Part shown: in pieces, positions 23,335-35,010 of the stretch
Layout of the letters: every line of letters starts with the position of its first letter
Numbering within the stretch: the stretch's first letter is position 1
Origin: Dipteris shenzhenensis
Taxonomy: Eukaryota > Polypodiophyta > Polypodiopsida > Gleicheniales
Strand: one strand, 5' to 3'
Assembly: GCA_047967505.1 (NCBI GenBank)
Contig: CM106539.1
Length of the DNA: 64,000 bases
The notes under the pieces: generated by a model
What the model saw: the letters and a program-made list of their open reading frames with translations, nothing else
What the model was told of the DNA's origin: nothing
Database searches by the model: none
Program-made: the position numbers and the translations under genes

Positions 23335-23915
23335 AAAAGTACAAGAGCATGTACATCAAGTTTGAAGCTCATATATTCATGTCCACGATTGAGACTTGGC
23401 TTCATCCTAAGCTAAGTCTAGTGTGCCAAACAAGTCTATCTCCAACTCTATATTGAGTTGATCTCCTATATCATCATCGTACTCTAGCATCGTACGTTCA
23501 CCATAGACTTAATCATCTTCTTCAATAAAGTCAGGTGATTCTTGATGATCGTCATCTTCTTCCTCAATATCGTCATCTCCATCTTCCTCCCATATGATGT
23601 CATTATGCACATCTTCCTCTTGGCTCATATTGTGATCTTCATCTTCTTCTCTAAATCCATCTGGATCAATTGGATCTGGCATTGGTAGTGGTATCTCCAT
23701 ATCCACATCTCTATCTTCAAAAATTTGCTTACTTGGTGATGTAACTTGGATCACGTACCACCATCTAGATCAAAACGATCTAGATGAAAAACCACCTATA
23801 TTGAAGATGGGTGCCAAATGCCATCAATTATATGAAACTATGCTTAAGTACATGTACCAATTGATATTTAAAAACGAAAGATTCAATTAATTAAATCATT
23901 AGTATGCACGTGCTC
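23335..23915 (-). mobile_element. CACTA element fragment (3' coding end), inverted
   Basis: This is the reverse complement of about 46430-47185 of the CACTA element further on, sharing noncoding and coding parts. The coding part (23509-23754) is an acidic tail rich in Asp/Glu with QIFEDRDVDMEIPLPMPDPI, nearly identical in wording to the 46730 copy. Both ends of the element are missing. Confidence 0.8.
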
Positions 23916-24110
23916 AAGACAAAGTTTGCCAAATTCCATTGAGCAATGCATAAGTTATGGGTCATGCAAGATACCTATATATATAGAAAAGTCCCTGAAC
24001 CTCACCAAAAATGGCTTCGCCCAAGCAAAAAATGACCCATTAAAATGTCCTCTTCATCAAATACGAAAGTAAGAGGTTGTTTTCAAAAAGGAGAAATGGC
24101 TTGGGCACAC
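23912..24110 (+). pseudogene. hAT transposase fragment, homologous to 2400-2580 inverted
   Basis: The stretch from GACAAAGTTTGCCAAATTCC through TTATGGGTCATGCAAGATAC to AATGACCCATTAAAA is the reverse complement of 2400-2590. It encodes SLNLTKNGFAQAKNDP, matching the 2262-2537 frame (SLNLTKNGYTQANNDP). It starts where the CACTA fragment stops. Downstream, to 24380, short frames remain unidentified. Confidence 0.6.
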
Positions 24111-24439
24111 AATATTGAAGATGTTGTCAATCAAAAGGACCAACATGGCTCCAGCAGGTTGAACATAGAGCAGAAGCAATGCACGATCATCCCAATCTAA
24201 GAAGTCTATGGGCTTTAATAGAATGTAAGAAAATGAGAGACAGCCTAAGTATGAAAGTCATTGCTACAGTGATGGCATTTTGGCACGAAAATACGAGAGT
24301 TATCCAAATAGAAAGGACATCTATAAGAAGCGAATGGGATGCAAGGTGCTTGAGGAGGACATTATACACATGCTAGATACAATGCAGGTCAGTGGTGCCT
24401 AAACTATCTTGGTGGTTGTTTGTGATTGAGCTTTGGGAT

Positions 24440-25110
24440 AGATTACTTGTTTCATTTCTTAAACTAGTCTTTGACTAAATGTGATTCTCCTAAACCAACC
24501 TTGTGTTGGAACATCATGCAACTATGGCTACTTTAGCTCAATTGCCAGTTATGTGATTGTCTTGAACCAACATGGTTGAATAGACATTAGTTGTTGACCA
24601 GCCCGCTGGTTGATATTATTGTGTTTCTTAGTGCTTAAATTCATTAAATTTAATTTCTTACTATTCGGGTCATATACCACTATTTCTAGATCGGGATGGC
24701 TTCAACTTAATGTGATTGTCCTAAACCAGCCCGGTGTTGGTTCAAGTAGTTACTGACATAAATTTTGATTGAAATTCTAAAATTTAGAAATAAAAAGCAT
24801 TATATTGTTATTTTCTATTGGTGAAATTCAAAAATGAAAAGCAGTATACTGGATATTGTCTAATATGTGATGTTGAGACCGTTAGCTAAACTAGCCTGGT
24901 GGTTAAATTTTTTGACAGTGTCCTGAACCATCCTGGTGGTTGAAATTGTGATTATCCTAAATGTGTCCTAAACCATCCCGGTGGTTGATTGTCCTAAAAG
25001 TTTTCTAAACCAGCCCGGTGGTTAACTATCCTAAACTTGTCCTAAACTAGCCCGATGATTGAAATTGTGACTGTCCTAAACCAGTGCGGTGGTTGAAAAT
25101 TGCTTTGCTT
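24440..25110 (+). repeat. Left subterminal minisatellite of copy B
   Basis: Colinear with 2918-3720. Units such as CCTAAACCAGCCCGGTG near 24720, AAACCAGCCCGGTGGTTAAC near 25013 and CCTAAACCAGTGCGGTGGTT near 25075 recur with short spacers. Confidence 0.75.
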
Positions 25111-25179
25111 CATTATAATTTACTTTAATTAGACTGTTTTTTATCTTCTTTTAATAGTAGCAAAAAGGGGGCTCACTGT

Positions 25180-26990
25180 TCTATTGTTCCCACATGTTGG
25201 GTCAGCAGATGGAGTTTTATCTCAAGTTTATAAATCAAAATCCAGACATTTCAATTGGGTAGAGGAGCTTTGAGCATTGTAAGACCTGGTATGTTTGGAA
25301 ACTTAAAGACAGAAATGTTTGTTGTTGCAAAGCACACATAGACTTTGACCTAGACCGGCAAGCTATGAATGACTTGAGATCTGGTCATGTTGGAGCATTG
25401 CTCCATGGGGATTGATGCCCATGCCTCCTCGATAAATGTGCAATTTGTAGGCCACCTGGATCTCATCGTGTGTTGCAAGGGAGGGCAGGTTTTGTAGCCT
25501 AAGGGCTCTATGGGACCCAATGGTTTGTCCAAAGGGAGACCATGAGTGGCACAGGATTGAATGCATTCATGGCACATGCAAGCATTGTAGTTTGAAGCTG
25601 CAGAAGAAGACATTCAATGTTTATCAAAATGAAATGAGAGAAGACAACCATGTTGCTCTAAAATGGGGGAGATTTGAAAATATCAATGTTGAAGGATCCA
25701 GGAAAAAGAGATGTTTACAATCATATAAGAGCATCTAGCCAAGGGAGCTTGTAGGTCACGTGGTTCAATCTATCCCAAAATATGTGCTTCACAATTTCAC
25801 GTAGCTAGCTACTGGTAGGATAAGCAGTTCAGAATGTGCCTTGCCAATTTTCCCCGTGACACTATTGAATTTGTCATAGATTTTGCTGAAAATTATTCAT
25901 TTGAAGAACAAGATGAGATACAAAGTGCTCAATCATTACAACAAGAAGATAACAATTCTTGTGCATATCACATACAACCATTTGATTGATTTTTCCATGC
26001 CTGATGCCAATCTATTTGCTGACTCAGAGGAGTCCAGGTTAGTCAACACACGTACCATTTCTACATTTCAAATGATAGGGAACATGAAACCTTATTTGTG
26101 TAGAATGCTTTTCTCCTGCATTGGGAATGGTTGAAAAAGGAAAACCCCCATGCAAAAAATATAAAACAACATTGGGTGTGGCTAGATGGTGTTGCCTCTC
26201 AATTTAAATCAGCACATGGATTCTACTTTGTCTTCAACCATGGCAAGGGTGAACAAATGATGCCCATGATGCTGTAACATGCTTACAGCCAACCTCTCCA
26301 CAGGCGTGCATTCAACATACAGTAAACAAAGCCTTAAGAATACTGTAATACGTGGAGTGTTCCATGAAGTGAAAGTGGATGAAGTGCAAAGGATAAGCTG
26401 GCACGATTGCAAGAAAATTAAAGGAGTTCGTGGTCTACATAGCATATGGGACTTTTCAAACCACCAACTGATTAAAACAAGAAACTTTCTTGTTTCTACA
26501 GTGCGTGCATCATAGGGGATCATGATGATTGTGAGAACATTGCAACTGTGAAGACATGGGAATGAGTTCAAGGCTTTCCTCTAGGTTTAGATGGAGTGAC
26601 AAACAATGGAGAGACAAACGACTCGCCATAGCTTGGGGAGAGTTTCGATGACCTCACTAACTATACAAAAGAGGGGATAACTTTGCAGTTGTTACAGCAT
26701 CTGGGGAGAATGAGGAAGATGACCCATACTTTCTGTTGTAGTGCACAAAACCTAAGCACGAGGTTGATGAAACATTTAAGGATAATTGGGGAAGTTACCC
26801 ATGGGAAGTGGGATGTAGTAGTTGGAGCTTTTTGGTATAAAAAAACATCCAAGAGAGGCCACAATTATGAATTGCTACATAAGAGTCCACAAACATGTGT
26901 GTACTCTCATCTAGTAAGAGCTATTAAGTTCTAGATGCAACCTGTGGCACAATGAAAGAAGGGAAAGAGTGTCTTCAAATTGGATTTTCA
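25180..26990 (+). pseudogene. Transposase-like protein of unnamed family (copy B)
   Basis: Merging frames, the N-terminal part repeats the Cys/His module of copy A (CPKGDHEWHRIECIHGTC plus KHCSLK, about 25525-25600). It is followed by DFAENYSFEEQDEIQS (near 25890), HFYISNDREHETLFV (near 26060), WVWLDGVASQFKSAHGFYFV (near 26175) and NHGKGE. A C-terminal module has HDDCENIATVKTWE (near 26520) and SPQTCVYSHLVRAIKF (near 26890). The Asp in WLDG, with SQFK and the HGKG motif, resembles the catalytic core of an RNase H-fold transposase. Uncharacterised proteins with this motif order are, to my recollection, known in plants and some animals; that is memory, not a search. There are at least four frameshifts and several stops, so the copy is inactive. 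Confidence 0.6.
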
Positions 26991-27159
26991 AATTGGATTT
27001 AGACATGCATGAGCACAGCTTGGGGTGTCTTGGAGTGGTGGATGGGGATGACTGAGATAGTACCAAGAAAATGTATGTAGTCTCATTGCAAGGAAACAAT
27101 ATGTCCACTTGTCCTAGAAAATGGAATTTGTATTTGAGACTATGCTTCTTTTTAGTATA

Positions 27160-27740
27160 TCCCAAACCACCACCATGCTGGTTTTATTAAATTATTTTTG
27201 TAAATCCCAAACGATAAATCCCATGCTTGTTTTTAGTATATCCCAAAAACCACCACACTGGTTTCCCATAATGAATTCACACATCCTATAAATGCATTCA
27301 TCTTGTAATAATAGAAGCAAACCACTGCGTTGGTGGCTATTAATATCCTAGTGCAACCAACCACTATGTTGGGGATAACTTATCCTGCACTACTATTGTT
27401 CTATTCATATACTACTACCGTGCTATCCTAAAATTTGTTGCACAGTTGTATATTAAAATAGTCCCCTTTAGACTGTTTATCATTTTGTTAACCATCATAT
27501 TTCATCCCATGCTTGTTTTTAGTTTATCCCAACCACCATGCTGGTTTCCCATAATGAATCCAAACATCCTACAAATTCATTCATCTTGTAATAATAGAAG
27601 CAAACCACCACGCTCATGGCTATTAATATCCTAGTACAACCAACCACCGCACTGGTGATAACTTATCCTACACTACTACCATGCTATTCCTACACTACTG
27701 CCATGCTATCCTAAAAGTTGTTGCACAGTGCTATACTAAA
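27160..27740 (+). repeat. Right subterminal tandem repeat of copy B
   Basis: A unit of about 285 bases occurs twice (starting near 27220 and 27505: CCCATGCTTGTTTTTAGT, then CCCATAATGAAT, CATTCATCTTGTAATAATAG and GCAAACCACxxCG). Inside it, ACCACC(A/G)(C/T)(A/G)CTGGT motifs are the inverse of the left-end units. Confidence 0.75.
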
Positions 27741-28735
27741 ACAGTGCCCTTTAGATTGATTATCGTTAATTGTCATATTTCAATCATTGAGCTACTTAAA
27801 GCATTTAAGTACTAACATGGAAGAAAATCAAAACAAAATCAAGTATTACAAGCACCATGAGAAAGCCACAAGTCTAAGAAATGTCTACAATTTTTTCAAA
27901 ATACAATGACATTTTGCAGCTCAATGAAAGTCCAGACTCCTAACTATCTTATCAGCCTCTCTATGCCTATAGTAACTCCTCCTTATGCTGGGGGTCCTCT
28001 TTATCCTGGTCTTTGCGCTCTATACATCTTCACGCCTCTATCATGTCCTGCCAAAAGAAACCTACCTCATGAGCTTGACAAGTATCTTGAAGGAGTAGGA
28101 AAGAAAATAGCCAGGGAAATTAATATTCACCATCTCTCAATTATATCCTCATAATCTCTCATTCAAGAGAGCATAACACTATCACTGCATCACCTGCAAT
28201 GTGTCAAAGCTGTCCCTCAACATAATATAGCATCCATGTGCAAAGCGTCCATAAAAATACCATCCCATAAGGCAATTTGGGCCTATCAGCGCATCCAATA
28301 AGGACCGCAATGCATCCAAATGGCCTGTAAATCATCCACTGCAACCCAATGCACACCACGAATGAGCGCACACTGCTCAGTTATAATTGTATCTAATAGC
28401 TAGTAGTAGTCGCCTTATCCACCACATCATGTTTAAGTTCGTTTTTGACTGTTACCCGACTGAAGTCAGATGATGTTATAAGCTGATACTCATCTTCTCT
28501 ATCAGGGTTGTTGTTGTGATCTACTGGAAGACAAACTATTAGCAACATTTCCACTACATACACATTTGTCTTAGTTCTTTGTATGCTTTGTACTAGCTTT
28601 TCATCTTTCCGATATTAGTCTCTACCCTGACACTTCCATTGCCAGGTGTGGATATGTGTAGGTGTTTTCCAGTGTTTTGGAGACACCACTAACACTATTG
28701 GTAATCCTCTACTGCGTTTGAACTGCGTTTAAACT

Positions 28736-29235
28736 TTGATTGCCAGTTGTTGTTACATAGCAATTTTGCAAAAGAGCGAAAATTGTAAGATCTACAATGA
28801 GGACATAAAAAATAGACTAGCAGATGTAACAACTTCCAAGAAAATCAAATACACAATGAAGAATTGTCACAGAGACAACTTCTTGCAAAGCAGAAAAGGC
28901 ACACAACCACGTTCAATGAGCAAAATCATTCAAAAATCAATTGAAGCCAAATCACGGTTGGAATTCCTTCAAGACTTCTGTAATTGACTTCATCCAATGA
29001 AGATCAGCTGGATAGCCACCACAACACTCCGAACAAGAGAATACACTGTGATGAGTGAGGTGCCTAAGAAGTTGTGGCTCAGAGTTAGCAACAATTAGAG
29101 GAAGCAGATTCTAGTCCGACTTCTATCTGACCATACAAGTGTGGAACAAGAGGACATGCATCCTACTGTGCAACAAGCACAATCAAGTACTGAAGGCAAC
29201 AAGATCAAGAAAGTGCAAGCAGATTCCTTATGAAA
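28736..29235 (+). pseudogene. Upstream gag-like frame of a gypsy-type element
   Basis: One frame stays readable for about 165 codons with only two stops: a TGA near 28988 and a TAG near 29096. It includes MSKIIQKSIEAKSRLEFLQD, KISWIATTTLRTREYTV and PKKLWLRVSNN. The TGA follows FCN, where a tryptophan codon would fit. It is basic and helical in character, ends at a TGA near 29232, and precedes the gag core at 29477. I do not recognise the domain; proximity suggests it belongs to the same element. Confidence 0.4.
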
Positions 29236-29476
29236 ATGCACTAGAGGCAACTCAATAGTGGCCAATGACTACAGTGCTTACTTTTCTCTTACATGGCGAG
29301 TACCTTGGTCCATGTCGGATAACTCTTAGGAGCAAACATCACCTCACTGAATTGGCTACACCTATTTCACAAGAAACTATGCTAGACTCGAAGCAAGCAC
29401 ATAAATAGATGATCAAGATAACATTTTACATGATCCAAATTACACACAAAGTGGAACAAGTTCTTCCAACAATTCC

Positions 29477-32155
29477 ATGCATGGCATAGAAATAAGTGAA
29501 GTACATATCGAACTTACGCAATTGATGTTGCAATCACCTCTTGAAGAATTAATTAAGAGGGATATTGTGACAAATTTCACAGCACACTTATTTGTACAAG
29601 CTCAAAGGAAACTCGACCTCAATCCACTACCTCCACCTCCAAAAAGGAGACAGCAAGCTCCACCTCAAAGACAACAACAACATTTAAGAATGCAGAATCC
29701 CTTGGTGAAGTTAGCTAAATTCACCGATAAGAAAGGACAAGATCCAGACAGTCATGTCAGACAATTTGAAACAAGATGGGCTGCAACCGAATTCGGACAA
29801 CTCCTAGACCTCATAAAAAAAGAGCAATTTGCAGCAACTTTTAATAGGGTAAGACAATGAATTGGCTTATGCAATATGGTGTAGCTCATTTTGCATCTTA
29901 TAATGAATTAAAAACTGCATTTTTAAGGAGTTCTTGCAAAGAAAAAAATCCAAAAGACATACTCAAGAAGCTTCAAAATATGAAGCAAAAACATCTATTA
30001 GTTGAAAACTATGCACAAATGTTCAAAGTCTGAATAGGAGGTTGACAAACAATCAACAACCCGCTGATAAGCAGCCTATGAGTAGATTATTTCTATAAGG
30101 GACTAAACAAAGAATTATAGACAACAGTAGCTGGAAGAGATCATCTTGGAGGAGTGAATGATTTTAAGAACATGGTTAATGCTGCACAAAGAGTAGAACA
30201 AAGACTTGGCACAAAGTCAAGGTCTAAAAAACAAAAGAAGAAAAGGCATTTCGACTTTGACATTAGGAAAGAAGGGAACTCATTTTGGGGCCCTCTAAGA
30301 GATTCACTATTTACCTATTTTTGTTGCACTCAAAATATGGGAAATGCCATAAAATATGGATACTTACTACAAAAATGTCAATCTAGTACTTAGGCTTCAC
30401 ATTAAATGCATATAAAATATCTTTGATATTCTGTATAGTATTTGATGAGCTGACATCGTCAGCGCATCCAAAGCGGGCCAAAACCCCTAAATCGACCCTG
30501 GAGACACCAAAAACCAACACCCGGAGGCTCGAAAAATGGCAAAATGCCCAGAATGGGGGATCAATTCCAATTGGCCAAATCGTGTTTTTATGTGATCCCC
30601 CATTCCGAGCATTTTGCACTTTTTCAGGCCTCCGGGCATCGATTTTCGATGTCTCTAGGGTCGATTTGGGGGTTTTGGCCCGCTCTGGATGCGCTGATGA
30701 TGTCAAAATCATCAAATACTGCACAAAAAATCATCTTTTGAAGATCACATATGTCAGACATAATAAAAGAAAAAGATTTTAAATATGACTTATTTTATAT
30801 TTTTACATGGTTTTTGGTATTTTTCCAACGTTACATTGGCCCTCTTCTAATTGGTCGAGAGCCTATTTTTCTAAACCCTAAAAGGCCCCAAAATGAGCTC
30901 CCTTTTTTCCTAATGCACATATCCTGAAACAAAAATAGATACTGATGCAAAAGACGAGGAAAGTGATGCTACAGAAGATGACACATCAGATGACGAGAGT
31001 GAAGAGGAATAGACTTCAAAGAAAAAGAAAAGACAGATCAAGAATAAAGAAAAATCAAAAGGCAAGAAGAAAATAAACAAGCTCTCTAAGTTAGAGCAAA
31101 TGATCAAGGAGAGTTTGGAAACTTTAAAAACACCCCCACCCCCACCTAAAGGTACTTGTGGATTTTGTGGGAAGGACAATCATGAGAAAGAAAGATGTTG
31201 GTATAATCCAAATTATAGGGGGAGAGTTCACATGTGGTTTCATATCATCACATTTCCTAAAGCCCGACCATCTTCAAATCAGTGAGCAAATTTCAGAGCC
31301 ATGTACAAAAGTCAAACAAGCAAGCCCCACCCATGGGGTAGCTAATCAGATTGCAGTAGGCAGGCAAGGACAACAAAGATTTAACAATGCACAACCTAGA
31401 AGACCCAATCCATAGAATTGGGGAAATCAACAAGGACAAAAGCAGGATCAAGCATGCACATACTGTGGCATGGAAGGCCACAGACAAGGTCCTCAGTGTG
31501 AACTTTGGTGCAAGCACAGAGGAGAAAGAGGAATCCCCATCATCAATTATAATGCAAGAGGTAAGCAGAATCAGTAGCAACAACAACCACCACCAGGTGT
31601 TCACATGGTGTACTTGGATCCTATAAATGAGGATTACAATTAACAAAATCAAAGAAGTCAAGGTAATATACATGCATTAGCAGTGACCAGATCTAAAGGT
31701 ACAAATCCCATGCTCGGCCTTGGAGATGCACCCAAAATGATAGCAAAACCAATGAACTGGCCTAACCAAGCACAGGTCTGAAATCAAGCCCTATAGCAAA
31801 TACTTACCAATAATGCAACAATAGAAGCAAGAACATCCCAGCTCCAAAACAAGGGTAAGGCCCCGCTCCCCGACATAGTTTGATAGTCTTTCGATAGAAA
31901 ACGTCCGACATTGAACTACAACTAATCAACTTTAGCATGGCAATATACAACCACTTAACAAGGTTCAAGATGCACACATAATAGTACAAGCTTCTTCCAA
32001 CTGGAGACATATTCCAAAAGATAAAAATGATTTGCTGGCCGGAACCAGCTCATCGAACTCAGTAGAACAGAAAATAGTGGTGACAAAGTCCAGTTAATAG
32101 AAATCAAGGAGGAGCAAGAAGTTCCAATTGCTGACACCACATTGAAGAATAGAAG
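29477..32155 (+). pseudogene. Ty3/gypsy-type gag, decayed, without pol
   Basis: The core reads PLVKLAKFTDKKGQDPDSHV and QFETRWAATEF (29700-29790), then in shifted frames a SYNELKTAFLRS segment, KGLNKEL and a VEQRLG tail (30190), the usual gag matrix/capsid order. After the nested insertion at 30261-30915 come an acidic DAKDEESDATEDDTSDDESE stretch, a Lys-rich stretch and two zinc-knuckle-like motifs: CGFCGKDNHEKERC (CX2CX4HX4C, near 31160) and CTYCGMEGHRQGPQC (near 31455). Similarity ends near 32140, where a purine-rich tract (GAAGAATAGAAGTTAGA) meets a probable LTR. Protease, RT, RNase H and integrase are absent, so the copy is internally deleted. Confidence 0.7.
30261..30915. mobile_element. 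Foldback/MITE-like element nested in gag, 655 bp
   Basis: Outer inverted termini start CATTAGGAAA and continue AGGGA(A/G)CTCATTTTGGGG on both strands. Inside is a long inverted repeat, 30437-30720, with arms of more than 100 bases (AGCGCATCCAAAGCGGGCCA against TGGCCCGCTCTGGATGCGCT) around a short loop near 30578. No protein is encoded; the long Ala/Pro/Arg frames on both strands are palindrome mirror images. The outer termini resemble those of the 16412-16604 MITE. Confidence 0.75.
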
Positions 32156-32161
32156 TTAGAT

Positions 32162-32808
32162 TGTTATCTCTGTGCTAACATGGACTTAGGTAGCATAAAA
32201 TGTGTGTGTAGACTAGCGGCAAAGCTCTGCTTGTACTTGCATAAGGATAGGAATAATCCCTCTTAGGAATTCAACTTGCATATTCTACATGCAAGTTCTA
32301 CATACAACTCTTACATGCAACATGTGGGTTCTACATGCAACTCCTACAAGCAACATGCGAGTTCTACATGCAACTCCTACATGCATGTTCTACATGCAAG
32401 TTCTACGGGGGGTTATATAAGGGAAGGAAGGTACATTTTATAAGGTAAGGTCCTATAAATAGGGGGTAGATACGGGGAATTTTCATATATTTATTGCATG
32501 CAGGTGACGTCTCCTTATTACTACTAGTGAATCCCCCGTGGCACTATGTTTGCTTACCCCACTTAAAGCCTATGTCTCTCATCGGCGGAATATGACTTAA
32601 GCTACACTTATACTATAATGACAACACCGATACATCTATAGGTGACAAAAATCCTCGAAACCCGGCATAGAGAGAATACCCTGCTCTTCCTACGGAAGCC
32701 GTCGGAAAGAGCCAACATTTAGCATCGAGACTAGCATCTCAAGTTATGAGTAAACACACACAAGTATGTGTAAAAAATGAGCTACTACAAACTTTCACAA
32801 ACATAACA
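32162..32808 (+). mobile_element. Probable LTR, about 647 bp (TGTTAT...ATAACA)
   Basis: It follows a purine-rich tract, starts TGTTATCTC and could end ATAACA at 32808, giving six-base inverted termini. It carries promoter-like boxes (GTTATATAAGG near 32412 and CCTATAAATAGGG near 32452). The first 170 bases also occur at 51373-51547. It contains an internal GCAACTCCTACATGC / GTTCTACATGCAA minisatellite (32285-32405). No partner LTR upstream of the gag was found, and the 3' boundary is inferred. Confidence 0.5.
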
Positions 32809-33379
32809 TGCAAGGGCAAGGAGAGTAAGTTTTTTTTCCAACTCTAGCCAAACATATCAATTCCTAGTATCAACCTTGGATTACTACCTTAAGAAATTTT
32901 TTGTATTTCTTAAAAAGAAGCCACTTGAGAAACAAATCAGGATAGGTAATGGATACAAATGCATAGAGCTTTAATTTTGATAATTTCACCTTTTTACAGA
33001 AGAGTGATCTGAGCTAACCATGAAAAGTTATGGCTCGGGAAGAGTTTAGGGTTTGACCCTAACCCTACACCCATTCCTATTAAAACCCACTCCACCCCCT
33101 CATTCTTCTTCTTTCACATCTAGCCTACATCCTCTTCCCCATTCCAAGCCCTACACAAGACCCTCCTCTCTCTCCACATACCACCACCCTACTCCCATCC
33201 TGACACGGTGAGTTATTTCGAGCCCTTCTCACAGCGATGATAATGTAGCCATCCACCCACCATGCATTTGCCCTCAACAATCCTGATACATCGAGAAAGA
33301 CTTAGAGAGTATTCAGGTGACCATCTCCTCCTCCCTTTGAATTTTCGTTGAAGTTTTTCGTCCTTCAAGTTTCCACCAC

Positions 33380-33547
33380 CACCACCCCCTTCCACCACCT
33401 CCCCACCCCCCCACCTCTTCCCCCCTCCCCCCCCCCACTCTACCTCCTCTTCCCCCCCCCCCCCCCCTTCCCTCCACCCCCTCCCCCCCCCACTTCCCTC
33501 CACACCCCCCTCCATTTCCCCCCCTCTTCCCTCTCTCCTCTCCCCAT

Positions 33548-33594
<47 letters not shown>

Positions 33595-33600
33595 CCCCCT
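33380..33600. repeat. C-rich and (CT)n polypyrimidine tract
   Basis: Runs of 8 to 17 C with CT, CTT and CAC interruptions, ending in about 25 CT units. Both strands give long artefactual Pro/Leu/Ser or Gly/Glu/Arg frames. It lies between non-coding sequence. Confidence 0.9.
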
Positions 33601-33962
33601 TCCTTTTTTCCACCTCCCCGCCAGCCGCCGTCCACTTCCTAACCTAACTAACTAAAGGGCCTAAAGCCCTTGCTCCTAAGGTAGCCGCTTGCAACACTGT
33701 AGTGCCCACCATAGCAGTGGTGCAAATAGTTTGCCACTGATGCACCATCAGTGGCCCGCCTTAGGTGGAGCTGCCACCAAAGGGCAGCGGAGCCTGCCAC
33801 ATAGGTGGCGCCTACCCAGCACTGCCTCGCCCTCCTGTGCTCGAGCGCCCATGGTGGCACTCCCTTCTACTCAGCACCCACCTTCGCTGTGTCAGGAGCT
33901 CCCAGACTGTGTAGGGTCCATTACAAGAGGGGATAGAAGTTGTAGGAAGAGTGCAACGGAGA

Positions 33963-34160
33963 TAGAAATGGTTGAGAGGGATATAAGATGAAACAGTGAA
34001 GGAAATGGGATAGTGGAGGCTTGAGTTTGCAATCCAATTGCAAGGGAGAAAGAAATGGTCGAGAGCGATAGAAGATGAAGCAATGAAGGAAATGGAATAG
34101 TGGAGGCTTGAGTTTGTAGTTCGATTGCAAGGAAGAATGAAACGGTGAAGACGGATAGAA
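33963..34160 (+). repeat. Tandem repeat, period about 85 bp, two and a half units
   Basis: Units share AGAAATGGT(T/C)GAGAG, TGAAGGAAATGG, ATAGTGGAGGCTTGAGTTTG and ATTGCAAGG(G/A)A. The mirrored minus-strand Ser/Pro/Phe frames come from this repetition. Confidence 0.85.
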
Positions 34161-34379
34161 GAACAGGGTGAGAGCCACCATGGTGGTTGGCCCAATTTTT
34201 GATTAATTCAATGCAGCAATACTGACTTGCATGGTAATGAGTGATTAGAGGTGGTGGCATCTAAGATTCCCATCCATGTCTGTGGTGGTGGCTAAGACCA
34301 ACCGGACTGGCAGTTAATGACCAGCCACTGCACTGGCCTACAATTACTCACCTTCCAGCTACCACCATAGGGCTTACAT

Positions 34380-34830
34380 GCATGATTACTACGAGTGCAA
34401 TAAATTACCAGTCATTGGGCTTGCATGCTTAGGAGATTACTAGAGTGCATGGTAATGAGGGATTAGAGGTTATTAGGCTTCATAATTTACTTTTGTGGGA
34501 ACTACTACCAGGTGGTGGTATCTATCATCAACCACGTCTGTCATGGCTATAATTACACTGGGCTGGCAGTTAAAATTACTAGCCACCGCTCACCCACCAC
34601 CGGGCTTAGGCATGCATGATCACTATGAGTGTAGTAAAAATTATCAGTCACCAAGCTCACATGCTCAGTAGAGTACTAGAGTGCATGGTAATGAGTGACT
34701 ATAACGACGTTTATCGTGGCTATGATTCCACCAGGCTAGTAGTTAAAATTACCAGCCACCTCTCACCCCACCACCAGGCTTAAGCATGCATGATCACTAT
34801 GAGTGCAGTAAAAATTACCCTCAATTTTCA
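34380..34830 (+). repeat. Tandem repeat, period about 190 bp
   Basis: GCATGCATGAT(T/C)ACTA, GAGTG(C/T)A(A/G)TAAA, ATTA(C/T)CAGTCA and GAGTGCATGGTAATGAG recur three times, mixed with CCACCACC(A/G)GGCTTA. No gene is seen. Confidence 0.7.
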
Positions 34831-35010
34831 CTCGATAAATTGTACTTTTTTTCTCATTTATATTTATTGCAACAAGAACTAAAATACTAGGAAAGAAGGA
34901 CTACAATTTCTTTAGTTTATGACTAGAGAAGCTCTAAAATAACTCCAATGACCCACCATTGTGGTTGCATGGAGATACATCTAGAAAAATGCAATTAAAC
35001 TTTCAGAAAA

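Larger units (their letters stand above)
24440..27740 (+). mobile_element. Unclassified DNA transposon, copy B, with inverted subterminal minisatellites
   Basis: The left block (24440-25110) is made of AAACCAGCCCGGTGGTTGA-type units. The right block (27160-27740) contains the opposite orientation, ACCACCATGCTGGTTT and ACCACCACACTGGTTT. Between them lies the transposase-like coding region. The arrangement suggests a DNA element whose ends are marked by long inverted arrays. I could not fix exact termini or a target-site duplication, and the reading frame is broken throughout. Copy A (2918-4560) has the same left half. Confidence 0.55.

Noticed and set aside
30383-30782. Two similar frames on opposite strands
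   Set aside because: Mirror translations of the inverted repeat of the foldback element.
33213-33647. Gly/Arg/Glu-rich and Pro/Leu-rich frames of 99-140 codons
   Set aside because: Simple-sequence artefacts of the polypyrimidine tract at 33380-33600.
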